From assembly GCA_032595675.1 (NCBI GenBank), contig JAVQMD010000002.1:682001-746000 (forward strand): a DNA stretch of 64,000 bases, in the 5' to 3' direction. The stretch is from Candidatus Electrothrix rattekaaiensis (GTDB lineage: Bacteria > Desulfobacterota > Desulfobulbia > Desulfobulbales > Desulfobulbaceae). Under the pieces are notes generated by a model. That model ran no database searches and had not been told where the DNA came from. It saw nothing but the letters and a program-made list of their open reading frames with translations. Positions 1-8,004 of this stretch are shown piece after piece; positions within the stretch are counted from its first letter, which is position 1, and every line of letters starts with the position of its first letter. The translations under genes were made by a program, and so were the position numbers.

Positions 1-1254
1 TTACAGGCACCATCAAAAAATTTCTGGTCAACCTCAAGCGGCATCATAAAGACGAGTTCAATGACCTTGACCAGAATTTGCGTGATCGCTACCTGAAAAA
101 AGAAGAGGAAAGTGCCTTTGCTATGGTCAAACCATCCCAATCTGCCAAAACTCTTCAGATAGTTGCCGACGACCTTTTCTTTCTTATTGAGAGGTTTCGT
201 TCACATCACAAGATCCCGTCAATGGATTCGTATCGACTTATGATACGCGTTCTTAAAGAACAGTGCATCACGAAGCAGGACGAAAACACTCATGAAAAAC
301 GCATAATCTTGAAGGAAAATAAAGATATCCCTTCTGACTCTTTGCAAAATCCGTCTGATCCTGATGCCAGTTATGACGGCCATAAAGGCAAAGGATATCA
401 GGTGCAAATCGCTGAAACATACAGCACAGAGGAAGGAAAAGATGTCAACAAACTTTCCCTTATTACCCATGTTGCTGTTCAAGCGGCTCATGAAAGCGAT
501 GTCGATGCTGTGATACCGTATATTGAGGCAACAGAGCAACGGGGCATAAAACCGGAACAAGCCTTGGCCGATACGCTTTACGGGAGTGACGAAAATCACG
601 AAGCGACAAAAGAACAAGGGGTTAATCTTATTGCTCCCACTCTGGATAAACAAAAAGACCTCTTCTGCACTCTGACTGATTTTGCGTTTTCTGACAACGG
701 TTTTGTTATCTCCTGTCCTGAGAACTGCCAACCTGTTAAAACGTCAAAGAAAAAAGATAGATTTGTCATAGCCTTTTCATCGGAAAAATGTTCTATCTGC
801 CCAAGAGCTGGTCATTGCCCTGTCAAGTCGGGTAAAAAAGACTTGAGTTATCTGCGATATAACGAAAAAAATGTCCGCCTCTCCAAACGAAGGCAATACG
901 AACGAACCGATGATTTTAAAAATAAGTATCGGTTCCGGGCCGGGGTCGAGGCGACTATGTCGCAACTTGATCGACGCACAGGAATCAAGCATCTCCGGGT
1001 CCGAGGAATGAAAGCGGTGCGGTTTGCAGCAACCATGAAGGCAACAGCACTCAATATTATACGGGCAGCTGCGTACAAAAAACGACAAAACAAGGGGAAA
1101 AAACCCTCATCACCCTCCTTCGGAGGCTTGATTGGCCTGATTTTGGTTATCAAAGTACGATTTTTTAAAAATTTTGGCAAAATCGCAAAAGTTGAAGCTG
1201 CAATGGCCCGATTTTGATTTTTTCACCCTCAAACTCCGGTGGACTTTTTGCCTA
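1..1254 (+). mobile_element. Right part of an IS1182-like insertion sequence
   Basis: This stretch holds the transposase C-terminal part plus about 37 bases downstream of its stop. The right boundary is placed near 1250 because the downstream A+T-rich reading frame opens just after a TAG at 1253-1255 and base composition changes there. The left terminal inverted repeat lies outside the window, so the ends and any target-site duplication cannot be confirmed. Confidence 0.5.
3..1217 (+). CDS. IS1182-family-like DDE transposase, 5' end outside the window
   Basis: The frame is already open at base 3, so the gene begins left of the window and only about the last 404 codons are seen. The visible part has a DPDASYDGH-type segment in the DDE catalytic core, a Cys cluster (CSICPRAGHCP, about residues 235-245 counted from base 78) and a C-terminal stretch with ERxxxF, EATMSQLDRRTG and LRVRGMKAVRFAATMKA-like motifs. 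These are typical of IS1182/DDE_Tnp_1_6 transposases that cut and paste an insertion sequence. No frameshift is seen in this part, so it may be intact. The next gene appears truncated at the point where this element ends. Confidence 0.85.
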   Translation, partial: TGTIKKFLVNLKRHHKDEFNDLDQNLRDRYLKKEEESAFAMVKPSQSAKTLQIVADDLFFLIERFRSHHKIPSMDSYRLMIRVLKEQCITKQDENTHEKRIILKENKDIPSDSLQNPSDPDASYDGHKGKGYQVQIAETYSTEEGKDVNKLSLITHVAVQAAHESDVDAVIPYIEATEQRGIKPEQALADTLYGSDENHEATKEQGVNLIAPTLDKQKDLFCTLTDFAFSDNGFVISCPENCQPVKTSKKKDRFVIAFSSEKCSICPRAGHCPVKSGKKDLSYLRYNEKNVRLSKRRQYERTDDFKNKYRFRAGVEATMSQLDRRTGIKHLRVRGMKAVRFAATMKATALNIIRAAAYKKRQNKGKKPSSPSFGGLIGLILVIKVRFFKNFGKIAKVEAAMARF

Positions 1255-1300
1255 GCCATCAAGTGATCGAATAAAAAGTATACTGTTTTATGTATTTAAC

Positions 1301-1771
1301 TTGATTGGTGATGAAACAAGAATAGCAGTATCGTATAGGAAGTTCCGAAAGATTCTGAACAAAAATAAGTCTGAGTTAAATATTGAAATTGAACAATTAC
1401 CTGAGAATGAATTACAAATTTTAAATGATTTTAACCAACACCGTAATTGGGGACTTCATATACCAGAATCACTATTAAGACAAAAACGTGAATTTTTAAA
1501 AATAGATGAAAAAGTTATAGAAAAATATAAAAATAATGTTGTTGTTCCCTATTACGACTATTTTGAAATAAAATATTTGGAAATGTTAAATTCTGAAGTT
1601 AAAGATGTTTTATCAGGGATTAATATAATTGAACAAAGAATATTCAAGGATTACAGTGCTTTAATCGGTGAGAAATTCTCAGTCGAGATAGAGCAACAAC
1701 AAGTAAAACCATACGCCCTTATGAAAATTGCAGAAGCATCATTTAATGTACAGCGTGGTAAAAGCACATAA
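1301..1771 (+). CDS. A+T-rich hypothetical protein, probably truncated at its N-terminus by the IS
   Basis: The 156-codon frame begins at a TTG without a good ribosome site. The same frame stays open upstream to 1256, directly next to the IS end, coding plausible hydrophobic sequence (ILFYVFNLIG). This suggests the original start was lost when the insertion sequence entered. The protein is Lys/Glu/Asn-rich and probably helical, with a FNQHRNWGLHIPES segment. Such an N-x-H-R-N-x-G pattern is seen in some HEPN-like helical bundles, but no family can be named with confidence. Codon use is far more A+T-rich than in the metabolic genes, pointing to horizontal origin. It is followed by an attC-like hairpin. 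Confidence 0.55.
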   Translation: MIGDETRIAVSYRKFRKILNKNKSELNIEIEQLPENELQILNDFNQHRNWGLHIPESLLRQKREFLKIDEKVIEKYKNNVVVPYYDYFEIKYLEMLNSEVKDVLSGINIIEQRIFKDYSALIGEKFSVEIEQQQVKPYALMKIAEASFNVQRGKST

Positions 1772-1833
1772 CAAATCAATTAACCTGACTAAAAAAGCTG
1801 CGCTTTTTTAGCATGTTATCTCAAGTGTTAGCA
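1767..1833 (+). other. attC-like imperfect palindrome
   Basis: The stretch begins at the stop codon of the upstream gene and shows nested complementary boxes. ATAACA near 1769 faces TGTTA near 1826. TTAAC at 1780-1784 faces GTTAT at 1815-1819, with six-base spacers (AATCAA and CTCAAG) on both sides. The centre is the perfect hairpin CTAAAAAAGC-TGC-GCTTTTTTAG. This R''-L''/L'-R' layout, ending in GTTAGC, is what integron attC sites look like. No integrase is in the window. A plain transcription terminator hairpin is the alternative. Confidence 0.4.
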
Positions 1834-1970
1834 GCAATTCGCAGGGTGCATAAACTGCATCGCTATTATGCCGAATGAATCAAACCGCCCCTGAATCCCC
1901 CATCAACTTCAGGGCATTCCTTTACCCTCCCCGCCATTCACCTTGCCCCGTTTTCCCGCATCAGGTAATA
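1828..1970 (+). repeat. Dispersed ~140-bp repeat, copy 1
   Basis: Begins TTAGCAGCAATTCGCAGGG and runs through ...CGCTATTATGCCGAATGAAT... to ...CCCGCATCAGG. It matches 3516-3655 with only scattered substitutions, and its last ~50 bases match 2849-2900. It lies immediately downstream of the attC-like hairpin and upstream of a toxin-antitoxin-type operon. It holds no convincing gene of its own, although short frames cross it. Confidence 0.8.
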
Positions 1971-2104
1971 TGTGCCTATGGACAACCGCTTGCAGCGGAT
2001 CACCATTTTACAAGCCTGCTCATGATGCAATTCGGAGGTTTGAAAAGGAAAATGCCGAGCTGTTCGACAGGGTACATAATCAATCGGACGTGAAAAACAC
2101 ATGA
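1970..2104 (+). CDS. Candidate 44-aa antitoxin or antitoxin remnant upstream of a PIN protein
   Basis: A short frame from an ATG at the end of the repeat codes a charged C-terminal part (PAHDAIRRFEKENAELFDRV) and stops with a TGA that overlaps the ATG of the PIN gene (ATGA). That is the usual coupling of toxin-antitoxin genes. The first ~15 residues (MCLWTTACSGSPFY) look unnatural. In another frame the same DNA from 1978 reads MDNRLQRITIL, so an ancestral start may have been lost by a frameshift. No family is recognised. Confidence 0.4.
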   Translation: MCLWTTACSGSPFYKPAHDAIRRFEKENAELFDRVHNQSDVKNT

Positions 2105-2595
2105 AGCAATCGGTTTATATAGAAACATCAATCCCAAGCTATCTTACGGCCAGACCGAGCCGAGATATCAGAGCCGCAGCATGGCAGCAGATCACCGGGC
2201 AGTGGTGGGATGAGGTTCGCCCGGCTTACGAACTTTTCACCTCGGAGTTGACTGTTGTCGAGGCATCAGCCGGGCATCCAGAAGCGGCTGCACGACGACT
2301 CGAAGCGATAGCCGATCTTGGCAGACTGCCCATTGATGATGAGGCCAAGGAACTTGCTGAATTGTTGATAACGAAGGGAGGAATCCCCGCTGCCGCCGAA
2401 GCCGATGCGTTGCACGTCGCAGTCGCGGCGGTTCATCATATTGATTATCTGCTTACATGGAACTGCCGACATATTGATAATGCTGCCAATAAGCCGATTA
2501 TCCGAAAAATTTGTGCGGAAGCCGGGTATATATGCCCGGAAATCTGCACCCCGATGGAACTCATGCCGGAGGATAAAAATAATGTACCAGGATGA
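2101..2595 (+). CDS. PIN-domain protein (VapC-like putative toxin)
   Basis: 164 residues beginning KQSVYIETSIPSYLTARPS, the start typical of a PIN-domain subfamily of Mg-dependent ribonucleases. Acidic residues expected in the active site are visible: E9, then E50/E54 in the ELTVVEAS segment, and D102 in AAEADALHVAVA. The C-terminal ICTPMELM tail is typical of this subfamily. It is flanked by a short overlapping gene on each side (ATGA overlap upstream, 14-base overlap downstream), so it probably acts as the toxin of a type II module. Target RNA is unknown. The gene looks intact. Confidence 0.8.
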   Translation: MKQSVYIETSIPSYLTARPSRDIRAAAWQQITGQWWDEVRPAYELFTSELTVVEASAGHPEAAARRLEAIADLGRLPIDDEAKELAELLITKGGIPAAAEADALHVAVAAVHHIDYLLTWNCRHIDNAANKPIIRKICAEAGYICPEICTPMELMPEDKNNVPG

Positions 2596-2773
2596 AATTA
2601 TAACTGAAGTCTGGAAGAATCGTGATTCTTATACCGCAAAACATCATCACAGTCTGGCCGAGATAGTCGCCGACCTACAGACTCGGCAGAAAAGACCGGG
2701 TTGCAGGATTGTGGACAGACGGGGTCAAAGAAGATCTTCCGACCGATCTTCTTCCGTGGCTGCCGAAGCCTGA
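2582..2773 (+). CDS. Small antitoxin-like protein paired with the PIN gene
   Basis: Starts MYQDEIITEVWKNRD, continues TAKHHHSLAEIVADLQTRQ and reaches CRIVDRR. This is a recognisable small-protein type found next to PIN proteins of the preceding kind and probably the cognate antitoxin or an accessory protein. The start overlaps the end of the PIN gene by 14 bases. After VDRR (about residue 47) the sequence becomes low-complexity Arg/Ser, while another frame becomes coding-like. The natural end may therefore have been lost in a fusion or deletion. Confidence 0.65.
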   Translation: MYQDEIITEVWKNRDSYTAKHHHSLAEIVADLQTRQKRPGCRIVDRRGQRRSSDRSSSVAAEA

Positions 2774-2909
2774 TCTGCTTCTGTCTGTCAAGCGGAAACA
2801 AAATCGGATACTTTCACGTCTTGCTTCTGTGGAATATGAAAGCAAGGCGTTACCCTCTCCGCCATTCACCTTGCCCCTCCTTCCCGCATCAGGTAATATA
2901 TCCATCTGA
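2697..2909 (+). pseudogene. C-terminal fragment of an unidentified gene
   Basis: In the frame running through 2709, readable protein-like sequence appears (VAGLWTDGVKEDLPTDLLPW, then LPKPDLLLSVKRKQNRILSR) until it runs into the partial repeat at 2849. There is no start codon or ribosome site, and it begins inside the tail of the small antitoxin gene. It looks like the remnant of a gene fused to its neighbour by a deletion. Function unknown. Confidence 0.3.
2849..2901 (+). repeat. Dispersed repeat, partial copy (3' third only)
   Basis: GTTACCCTCTCCGCCATTCA and the following bases to CCCGCATCAGG match the last third of the repeats at 1828-1970 and 3516-3655. The 5' part is absent, replaced by the broken coding sequence before it. 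This suggests loss by recombination or deletion. Confidence 0.75.
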
Positions 2910-2988
2910 TGGAAAATGAACGCCCCCCTGATCATCGCGGCAATGCGACGGCGGGCGGGTGAGCTTTGTGGTATGCGCAGGAAAAGAA

Positions 2989-3228
2989 ATGAGTCCAACC
3001 GTATTTAGAAAAAGCGGATATAGATTTTTCTTTTTCTCAAGAGAAGAAGGAAGAATGCATGTTCATGTGATTTCAGGTGATGGTGAAGCGAAGTATTGGC
3101 TGGAACCAGAAATTGAACTGGCAAAAAATCACAAACACACAAGAAAGCAATTGAAACAGATCGAAGCATGAATAGAGGCGCACTACAATGATCTCGTTAG
3201 CTCATGGCAAACACACTTCGAAAGTTGA
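2989..3228 (+). pseudogene. DUF4160-family gene with an in-frame TGA
   Basis: The product starts MSPTVFRKSGYRFFFFSREE and contains the HVHVISGDGEAKYWLEP core of the small DUF4160 family (about 80 residues, often next to DUF2442 and suspected to form a toxin-antitoxin pair). Codon 61 is TGA (3169-3171). The same frame then continues as IEAHYNDLVSSWQTHFES to a second TGA at 3226-3228, giving exactly the usual family length and C-terminus. A single base change thus interrupts an otherwise intact gene. The DUF2442 gene overlaps its end by 41 bases, as expected for an ancestral operon. Confidence 0.8.
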
Positions 3229-3475
3229 AATAGGAAATATATCAGCCCATGGGATTTGGCTACTTACTCACGATAAAGAGCTCTTTATGTCATACGAAAA
3301 CTTCCCATGGTTCAAAGAGCAAACGGTAAATTCAATTATAAATGTCGAGGAGCAAGGCCCGGGCCACTATTATTGGCCTGACCTGGATATTGACCTAACT
3401 GATGAAATCATTGAACATCCAGCACGCTTTCCTCGTATATCAGCAAAGCGCATAAACTCGCACCAACAAAAGTAG
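3188..3475 (+). CDS. DUF2442-family protein
   Basis: 95 residues with the DUF2442 hallmarks: ISAHGIWLLTHDKELFMSYE, then NFPWFKEQTVNSI and the PDLDIDLTDEIIEHPARFP C-terminal half. The family is usually encoded next to DUF4160 genes and is thought to be a partner (antitoxin or toxin component) in a type II-like module; this is inference. Here the DUF4160 partner carries an in-frame stop, so this gene may be an orphan. It is followed by a second attC-like hairpin and repeat copy 2. Confidence 0.75.
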   Translation: MISLAHGKHTSKVEIGNISAHGIWLLTHDKELFMSYENFPWFKEQTVNSIINVEEQGPGHYYWPDLDIDLTDEIIEHPARFPRISAKRINSHQQK

Positions 3476-3522
3476 CGCAACGAAAGGCACGCCGCTTTTG
3501 TGGTCCGGTTGCTTGGCGTCAG
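3474..3522 (+). other. Second attC-like hairpin, weaker
   Basis: Directly after the DUF2442 stop, GCGCAAC at 3475-3481 faces GTTGC at 3508-3512. The stretch ends CTTGGCGTCAGC, resembling the L'-R' end of an attC site with one mismatch in GTTAGC. The repeat copy starts exactly at this end, just as copy 1 starts at the end of the hairpin at 1767-1833. The pairing is imperfect, hence low confidence. Confidence 0.3.
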
Positions 3523-3655
3523 CAGCAATTCGCAGGGAGCATAAAGTGCGCCGCTATTATGCCGAATGAATCAAACCGCCCTGCATCCCCCATCAACTTC
3601 AGGGCATTCCTTTACCCTCTCCGCCATTCACCTTGCCCCTCCTTCCCGCATCAGG
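3516..3655 (+). repeat. Dispersed ~140-bp repeat, copy 2
   Basis: Nearly the same sequence as 1828-1970: AGCAGCAATTCGCAGGGAGC, GCTATTATGCCGAATGAATC, CCCCCATCAACTTCAGGGC and CTTCCCGCATCAGG all align. It follows an attC-like hairpin and precedes another antitoxin-type gene. This placement makes it look like the leading part of a mobile gene cassette. Confidence 0.8.
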
Positions 3656-3732
3656 GCGTTGACTCCCCCCGATACCTTTATCTATCCTGCGGCCTGATCA
3701 TCCCCAAAATTCCTGTGCCGCCTCGGAACTGA

Positions 3733-3762
3733 TTGACGCAACACACATCCTGCTGCTACACT
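3733..3762 (+). promoter_or_regulatory. Predicted sigma-70 promoter for the UPF0175 gene
   Basis: TTGACG (3733-3738) and TACACT (3757-3762) are separated by 18 bases and lie about 75 bases before the ATG of the UPF0175 gene. This is a sequence match only. Confidence 0.4.
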
Positions 3763-3837
3763 GTCGATTAAAAAGTTTATCAACATACAAACAGGAAACG
3801 TAACCTTCCGATTTTCTCACAACACAGGAGCACCTGA

Positions 3838-4125
3838 ATGGAAGTAACAGTGAACATCCCGGAGAAATACGTTGTCAGCCGCTCTCCTGACGAGTTGAGA
3901 TTACTGCTCAAACTAAACACTGCCATAGACATGTACAGGTCAGGACAAATCTCTTCCGGTGCAGCCGTTGAATTCATAGGAGAAATAGACCGTGCTGAAT
4001 TTCTCTATGAATGTCAAAAAAGAGGTGTTGAACCTCAAGGCTATGAAAATACCGAAGAGCTGGAAGCTGAAGTAGCCATGCTTGATCATGCTCTAAAAAT
4101 GGCAAACGAAGTTGCAGACGAATGA
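3838..4125 (+). CDS. UPF0175-family antitoxin-like protein
   Basis: 95 residues. The order is a short N-terminal strand (MEVTVNIPEKYV), a helix, then AIDMYRSGQISSGAAVEFIG and IDRAEFLYECQKRGVEP. This matches UPF0175, a small helix-turn-helix family that usually acts as antitoxin to PIN-domain or related toxins. No toxin gene lies next to it: downstream is pgm on the same strand after 30 bases, upstream is the repeat. It is therefore an orphan, or works with a toxin elsewhere. A predicted promoter is at 3733-3762. Confidence 0.75.
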   Translation: MEVTVNIPEKYVVSRSPDELRLLLKLNTAIDMYRSGQISSGAAVEFIGEIDRAEFLYECQKRGVEPQGYENTEELEAEVAMLDHALKMANEVADE

Positions 4126-4155
4126 AGCTGGTACCCTTAAATAACACAAAAAAAT

Positions 4156-5823
4156 ATGAGCACACATCCTCTGGCAGGAGAACCTGCCCCGAAATCCATC
4201 TTAGTCAATGTCCCGGAGCTGATCTCCGCCTATTTCACCCGGCAGCCTGATGTTCAGCAGGCCACCGAGCGCATTAGCTTCGGCACCTCGGGTCATCGCG
4301 GCAGTTCGCTAAAGCGCAGCTTCAACGAGGCCCATATCCTGGCTGTGACCCAGGCAGTTTGCGAGTATCGGCAAGAGGCAGGCATTGACGGTATCCTCTT
4401 TATGGGTATGGATACCCATGCCTTGTCCTGGCCTGCCCAGCTGACCGCAGTCCAGGTGCTTGCGGCCAATGGAGTTGCAGTTCGCATCGCTGCGGGTTCC
4501 GGTGCTGATCAGTTCGGGTACACACCGACACCGGTGATCTCCCATGCCATCCTCACCCATAATCGCATCGACGATGATGGCGATAACAAGAGAAAGCTCT
4601 GTGACGGCATAGTTATCACCCCGTCCCATAATCCACCGATGGATGGTGGGTTTAAGTATAATCCCCCGCACGGCGGCCCGGCTGATACCGATGTCACCCA
4701 GATTATCGAGGCCCGTGCCAATCAGATCCTTGAAGAAAATCTTGCTGCGGTAAAAACGGTTTCGCTTGAGGACGCACTCAAGGCGGAAAGCGTGCAGCTG
4801 TACGATTACATCACCCCCTATGTGAATGATCTGGAACAGGTGATTGATATGGAAGCCATTGCGCAGTCCGGTATCCGTATCGGTGCCGACGCAATGGGTG
4901 GAGCAGGCATGGCCTATTGGCAGGCTATTAAAGAGCGGTACGGTCTCAACATGGAAATTTTCCATGACAACCTGGATTCCACGTTCTCCTTTATGCATTG
5001 CGATAAGGACGGCAAAATCCGGATGGATTGCTCCTCGCCCTATGCTATGGCGGGCTTAGTGGCGATGAAGGAAGATTTTGATATCGCCTTTGGCAATGAC
5101 ACCGACTTTGATCGGCACGGCATTGTCACCAAGAGTGCGGGCCTGATGAACCCGAACCATTACCTGAGCGTGGCTATTTCCTACTTGGCCCAAAACCGCC
5201 CCCAATGGAAGAATGATCTCGCCATAGGCAAGACCTTGGTCAGCAGCTCCATTATTGATCGGGCAGCGGCCCATCTTGGTCGGAAAGTGGTGGAAGTACC
5301 CGTGGGCTTTAAGTGGTTTGTGGATGGCCTGCTCAAAGGAACGGTCTTTTTCGGCGGCGAGGAAAGCGCAGGAGCCAGTTTTCTCCGCAAGGACGGTACG
5401 GTCTGGAGTACGGACAAAGATGGTATTATCCTCAACCTGCTGGCAGCAGAAATCACCGCGAAAACCGGACGCGATCCGGGAAAACATTACCAGGAGCTGA
5501 CCGAGCAGTTCGGCGCACCCATCTACGCCCGCATTGATGCCCTGGCCAGCCCGGAACAAAAGGCGGTGCTCAAAAATCTCAAACCAGAAGATGTACAGGC
5601 GACCTCTTTGGCCGGAGAACCTATCACAGCGGTACTCACTAATGCACCGGGCAATGATGCGCCCATCGGCGGCCTGAAGATCGTGGCGGAAAATGGTTGG
5701 TGCGCCTTGCGGCCCTCTGGTACCGAGGATATCTACAAAATTTATGCGGAGAGCTTTATTGACGAGATCCACCTGAGCCGAATTCAGGAAGAGGCTAAGG
5801 CTATGGTGGCGGGGTTGCTGTAA
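4156..5823 (+). CDS. pgm: Phosphoglucomutase (alpha-D-glucose phosphate-specific)
   Basis: 555 residues, the usual length of the bacterial Pgm that interconverts glucose-1-phosphate and glucose-6-phosphate, linking glycogen and cell-wall sugar metabolism to glycolysis. Visible features include [10 protein letters not shown] near residue 42, the phosphoserine loop [20 protein letters not shown] (about 153-172), the metal-binding DTDFDRHG loop (about 315-322), the sugar-binding [10 protein letters not shown] segment (about 398-407) and the C-terminal phosphate-binding [12 protein letters not shown]. It is intact. The start follows the UPF0175 gene closely, without a strong ribosome site. Confidence 0.95.
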   Translation: MSTHPLAGEPAPKSILVNVPELISAYFTRQPDVQQATERISFGTSGHRGSSLKRSFNEAHILAVTQAVCEYRQEAGIDGILFMGMDTHALSWPAQLTAVQVLAANGVAVRIAAGSGADQFGYTPTPVISHAILTHNRIDDDGDNKRKLCDGIVITPSHNPPMDGGFKYNPPHGGPADTDVTQIIEARANQILEENLAAVKTVSLEDALKAESVQLYDYITPYVNDLEQVIDMEAIAQSGIRIGADAMGGAGMAYWQAIKERYGLNMEIFHDNLDSTFSFMHCDKDGKIRMDCSSPYAMAGLVAMKEDFDIAFGNDTDFDRHGIVTKSAGLMNPNHYLSVAISYLAQNRPQWKNDLAIGKTLVSSSIIDRAAAHLGRKVVEVPVGFKWFVDGLLKGTVFFGGEESAGASFLRKDGTVWSTDKDGIILNLLAAEITAKTGRDPGKHYQELTEQFGAPIYARIDALASPEQKAVLKNLKPEDVQATSLAGEPITAVLTNAPGNDAPIGGLKIVAENGWCALRPSGTEDIYKIYAESFIDEIHLSRIQEEAKAMVAGLL

Positions 5824-5844
5824 ACTGATATCAGAGGAGCTATT

Positions 5845-8004
5845 ATGGCAACGATCATACAAGGCACTAGTAAGAAACCGGTTTCTGCGCAGCGATTAGC
5901 AGATTTTTTTACCCGTCACACCAAGTACGACGGTTTTTTGTACATCGGTTATCCGATTATTGGTACAGCTGAAGGGCCTTATCCAATTGATGCAATCTTT
6001 ATCTCAAAAAACAAGGGGCTTGTTGTTTTCAGTCTTGTGGAAGGACGAGATATGGATGGTATTCAAGATGCCCAAGATGATAGCTATAATAAGCTGGAGT
6101 CAAAACTCAGAGCATATAAAAATTTGATGAAGGGCCGCTCGTTGCAAGTGTTGATTAGTCCGGTAACCTTTGCTCCTGTGCGTGAAGATGCGTCAAATTT
6201 ATCTCAGGAAGAATATCCTGTATGTAACGAATCAAATCTGGAAGAATGGCTTGATAGTTGTGAATGGGATGATCCAAGTTGTTTTGAAGACTTGGTGGCT
6301 GTTATTCAGGCTATTTCCACCATTCGTAAGGGCCGAAAAAAACGGGAAGTACAAAAAACCGATTCACGAGGGGCAACATTAAAGCAATTGGAAGATTCCA
6401 TTGCAAACCTTGATAATCTTCAAGGTCGGGCCGTTATAGAGACCGTCGAAGGTGTACAGCGCATTCGAGGGCTAGCTGGTTCAGGAAAGACTATCGTGTT
6501 AGCTTTGAAAGCGGCATACCTGCACGCCCATCACCCAAATTGGAAGATAGCGGTAACTTTCAATAGTCGTTCGCTCAAGGCTCAATTTCGACAACTGATC
6601 AACACATTCGTTATTGAACAAACGAATGAAGAACCGGACTGGGATAATATTCAAATTATTCATGCCTGGGGAGCACCAGGAGGCGGCGATCGAAATGGAC
6701 TCTACTATAGCTTCTGTCAATCTCATGGCTTAGAATATTATGATTTTGGTTCAGCTAAACGCAAGTTTGGAAACAAGAAAGAGTTCGAAGGAGTCTGTCA
6801 GGAGGCACTTGACAAATGTGCCAATCCATCGGGCAACTATGATGCTATCCTTATAGACGAGGCTCAGGATTTTCCCCCGTCATTTTTACGGATATGCTTC
6901 GAAATGCTAACATCAGAAAAACGCTTGGTATATGCATATGACGAGCTACAAAATCTGAATTCTCAATCTCTTCCTTCTCCAGAAGAAATTTTTGGCAAAA
7001 ATCCAGATGGATCTCCAAGAGTCCAATTTAATCAGAATCAGCCCGGCAAACCGCAGCAGGATATTATCCTTGAAAAATGCTATCGGAACTCTCGTCCCAT
7101 ACTTGTTACAGCACATGCATTAGGGTTTGGTATTTATAGAACAAAAGATACGGAAGCTGGCACAGGACTAGTGCAGATTTTTGACCATCACCAACTTTGG
7201 GAGGAAGTTGGCTATAAAGTAACTGATGGCAAATTGGCCGATAATTGTAATGTAAAACTTGAACGGACGGAAGATAGCAGTCCTCTCTTTCTGGAAGACC
7301 ATTCTCCTCTTGAAGATCTGATCCATTTCCATTGCTTTAACTCCAAAGAAGAACAGGCTAACTGGCTTGCAGATGCCGTTAAATCTAATTTAACAGAAGA
7401 CGAGCTGCGCCCGGATGACATTGTTGTTATTAACCCTAACCCTTTTTCAACAAAATCTGAAGTAGGCTTTCCTAGAAGACTGCTTTTTGAACATGGAATC
7501 AACTCTCATCTGGCCGGAGTTGATACTTCACCTGATGTTTTTTTTGATACAGACAATGAATCCGTTACCTTTACCGGCATATATCGAGCAAAAGGGAATG
7601 AGGCAGGCATGGTTTATATCATTAATGCTCAAGACTGTTATTTTTCATTAGGAAACTTGGCCGGTGTACGTAACCGATTGTTTACCGCTATCACAAGGAG
7701 CAAAGCATGGGTTCGTGTTCTTGGCGTAGGCAAAGACATGCAACATCTTATGAACGAATTTGATCAAGTTAAAGAAAATGAATTCAAACTAAATTTTCAT
7801 TATCCTAACAAAGAACAGAGAAAATATCTTAATATTGTCAATCGCGATATGACGGACGCTGAACATCGTAGAGTAGAAAAAAAGAAAAGTGATGTTGCAC
7901 AGCTCATTGAAGATCTCGAATCGGGTCGCGTTTATCCAGAAGACTTAGGAGCGGATAAAATTAAACGTCTTAAAGAGTTACTGGGGAAGCTGGAGACGGA
8001 TTGA
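5845..8004 (+). CDS. UvrD/superfamily 1-type helicase with a nuclease-like N-terminal domain
   Basis: 719 residues with a clear ribosome site (GAGGAGC, 8 bases before ATG). The N-terminal ~160 residues contain PYPIDAIFISKNKGLVVFSL, which resembles the beta-strand core of NERD/PD-(D/E)XK-like domains, but the expected E-x-K is replaced by LVEG, so nuclease activity is doubtful. The helicase part has Walker A GLAGSGKT (209-216), motif II ILIDEAQDF (about 336-344), and C-terminal motifs GIYRAKGNEAGMVY (about 575-590) and RNRLFTAITRSK (about 609-620). A charged coiled tail ends the protein. The stop overlaps the start of the DUF2290 gene (TGATG), so the two are co-translated. The role is unknown; a DNA-processing or defence role is inferred from the family and pairing. 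Confidence 0.85.
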   Translation: MATIIQGTSKKPVSAQRLADFFTRHTKYDGFLYIGYPIIGTAEGPYPIDAIFISKNKGLVVFSLVEGRDMDGIQDAQDDSYNKLESKLRAYKNLMKGRSLQVLISPVTFAPVREDASNLSQEEYPVCNESNLEEWLDSCEWDDPSCFEDLVAVIQAISTIRKGRKKREVQKTDSRGATLKQLEDSIANLDNLQGRAVIETVEGVQRIRGLAGSGKTIVLALKAAYLHAHHPNWKIAVTFNSRSLKAQFRQLINTFVIEQTNEEPDWDNIQIIHAWGAPGGGDRNGLYYSFCQSHGLEYYDFGSAKRKFGNKKEFEGVCQEALDKCANPSGNYDAILIDEAQDFPPSFLRICFEMLTSEKRLVYAYDELQNLNSQSLPSPEEIFGKNPDGSPRVQFNQNQPGKPQQDIILEKCYRNSRPILVTAHALGFGIYRTKDTEAGTGLVQIFDHHQLWEEVGYKVTDGKLADNCNVKLERTEDSSPLFLEDHSPLEDLIHFHCFNSKEEQANWLADAVKSNLTEDELRPDDIVVINPNPFSTKSEVGFPRRLLFEHGINSHLAGVDTSPDVFFDTDNESVTFTGIYRAKGNEAGMVYIINAQDCYFSLGNLAGVRNRLFTAITRSKAWVRVLGVGKDMQHLMNEFDQVKENEFKLNFHYPNKEQRKYLNIVNRDMTDAEHRRVEKKKSDVAQLIEDLESGRVYPEDLGADKIKRLKELLGKLETD

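Noticed and set aside
1875-2093. 72-codon frame inside repeat copy 1
   Set aside because: The same frame is not maintained in repeat copy 2, and the product is proline/histidine-rich without a ribosome site.
3169-3171. Selenocysteine codon in the DUF4160 gene
   Set aside because: The family has no Cys/Sec at this position, and no hairpin of SECIS type is evident just downstream; a plain nonsense change is simpler.
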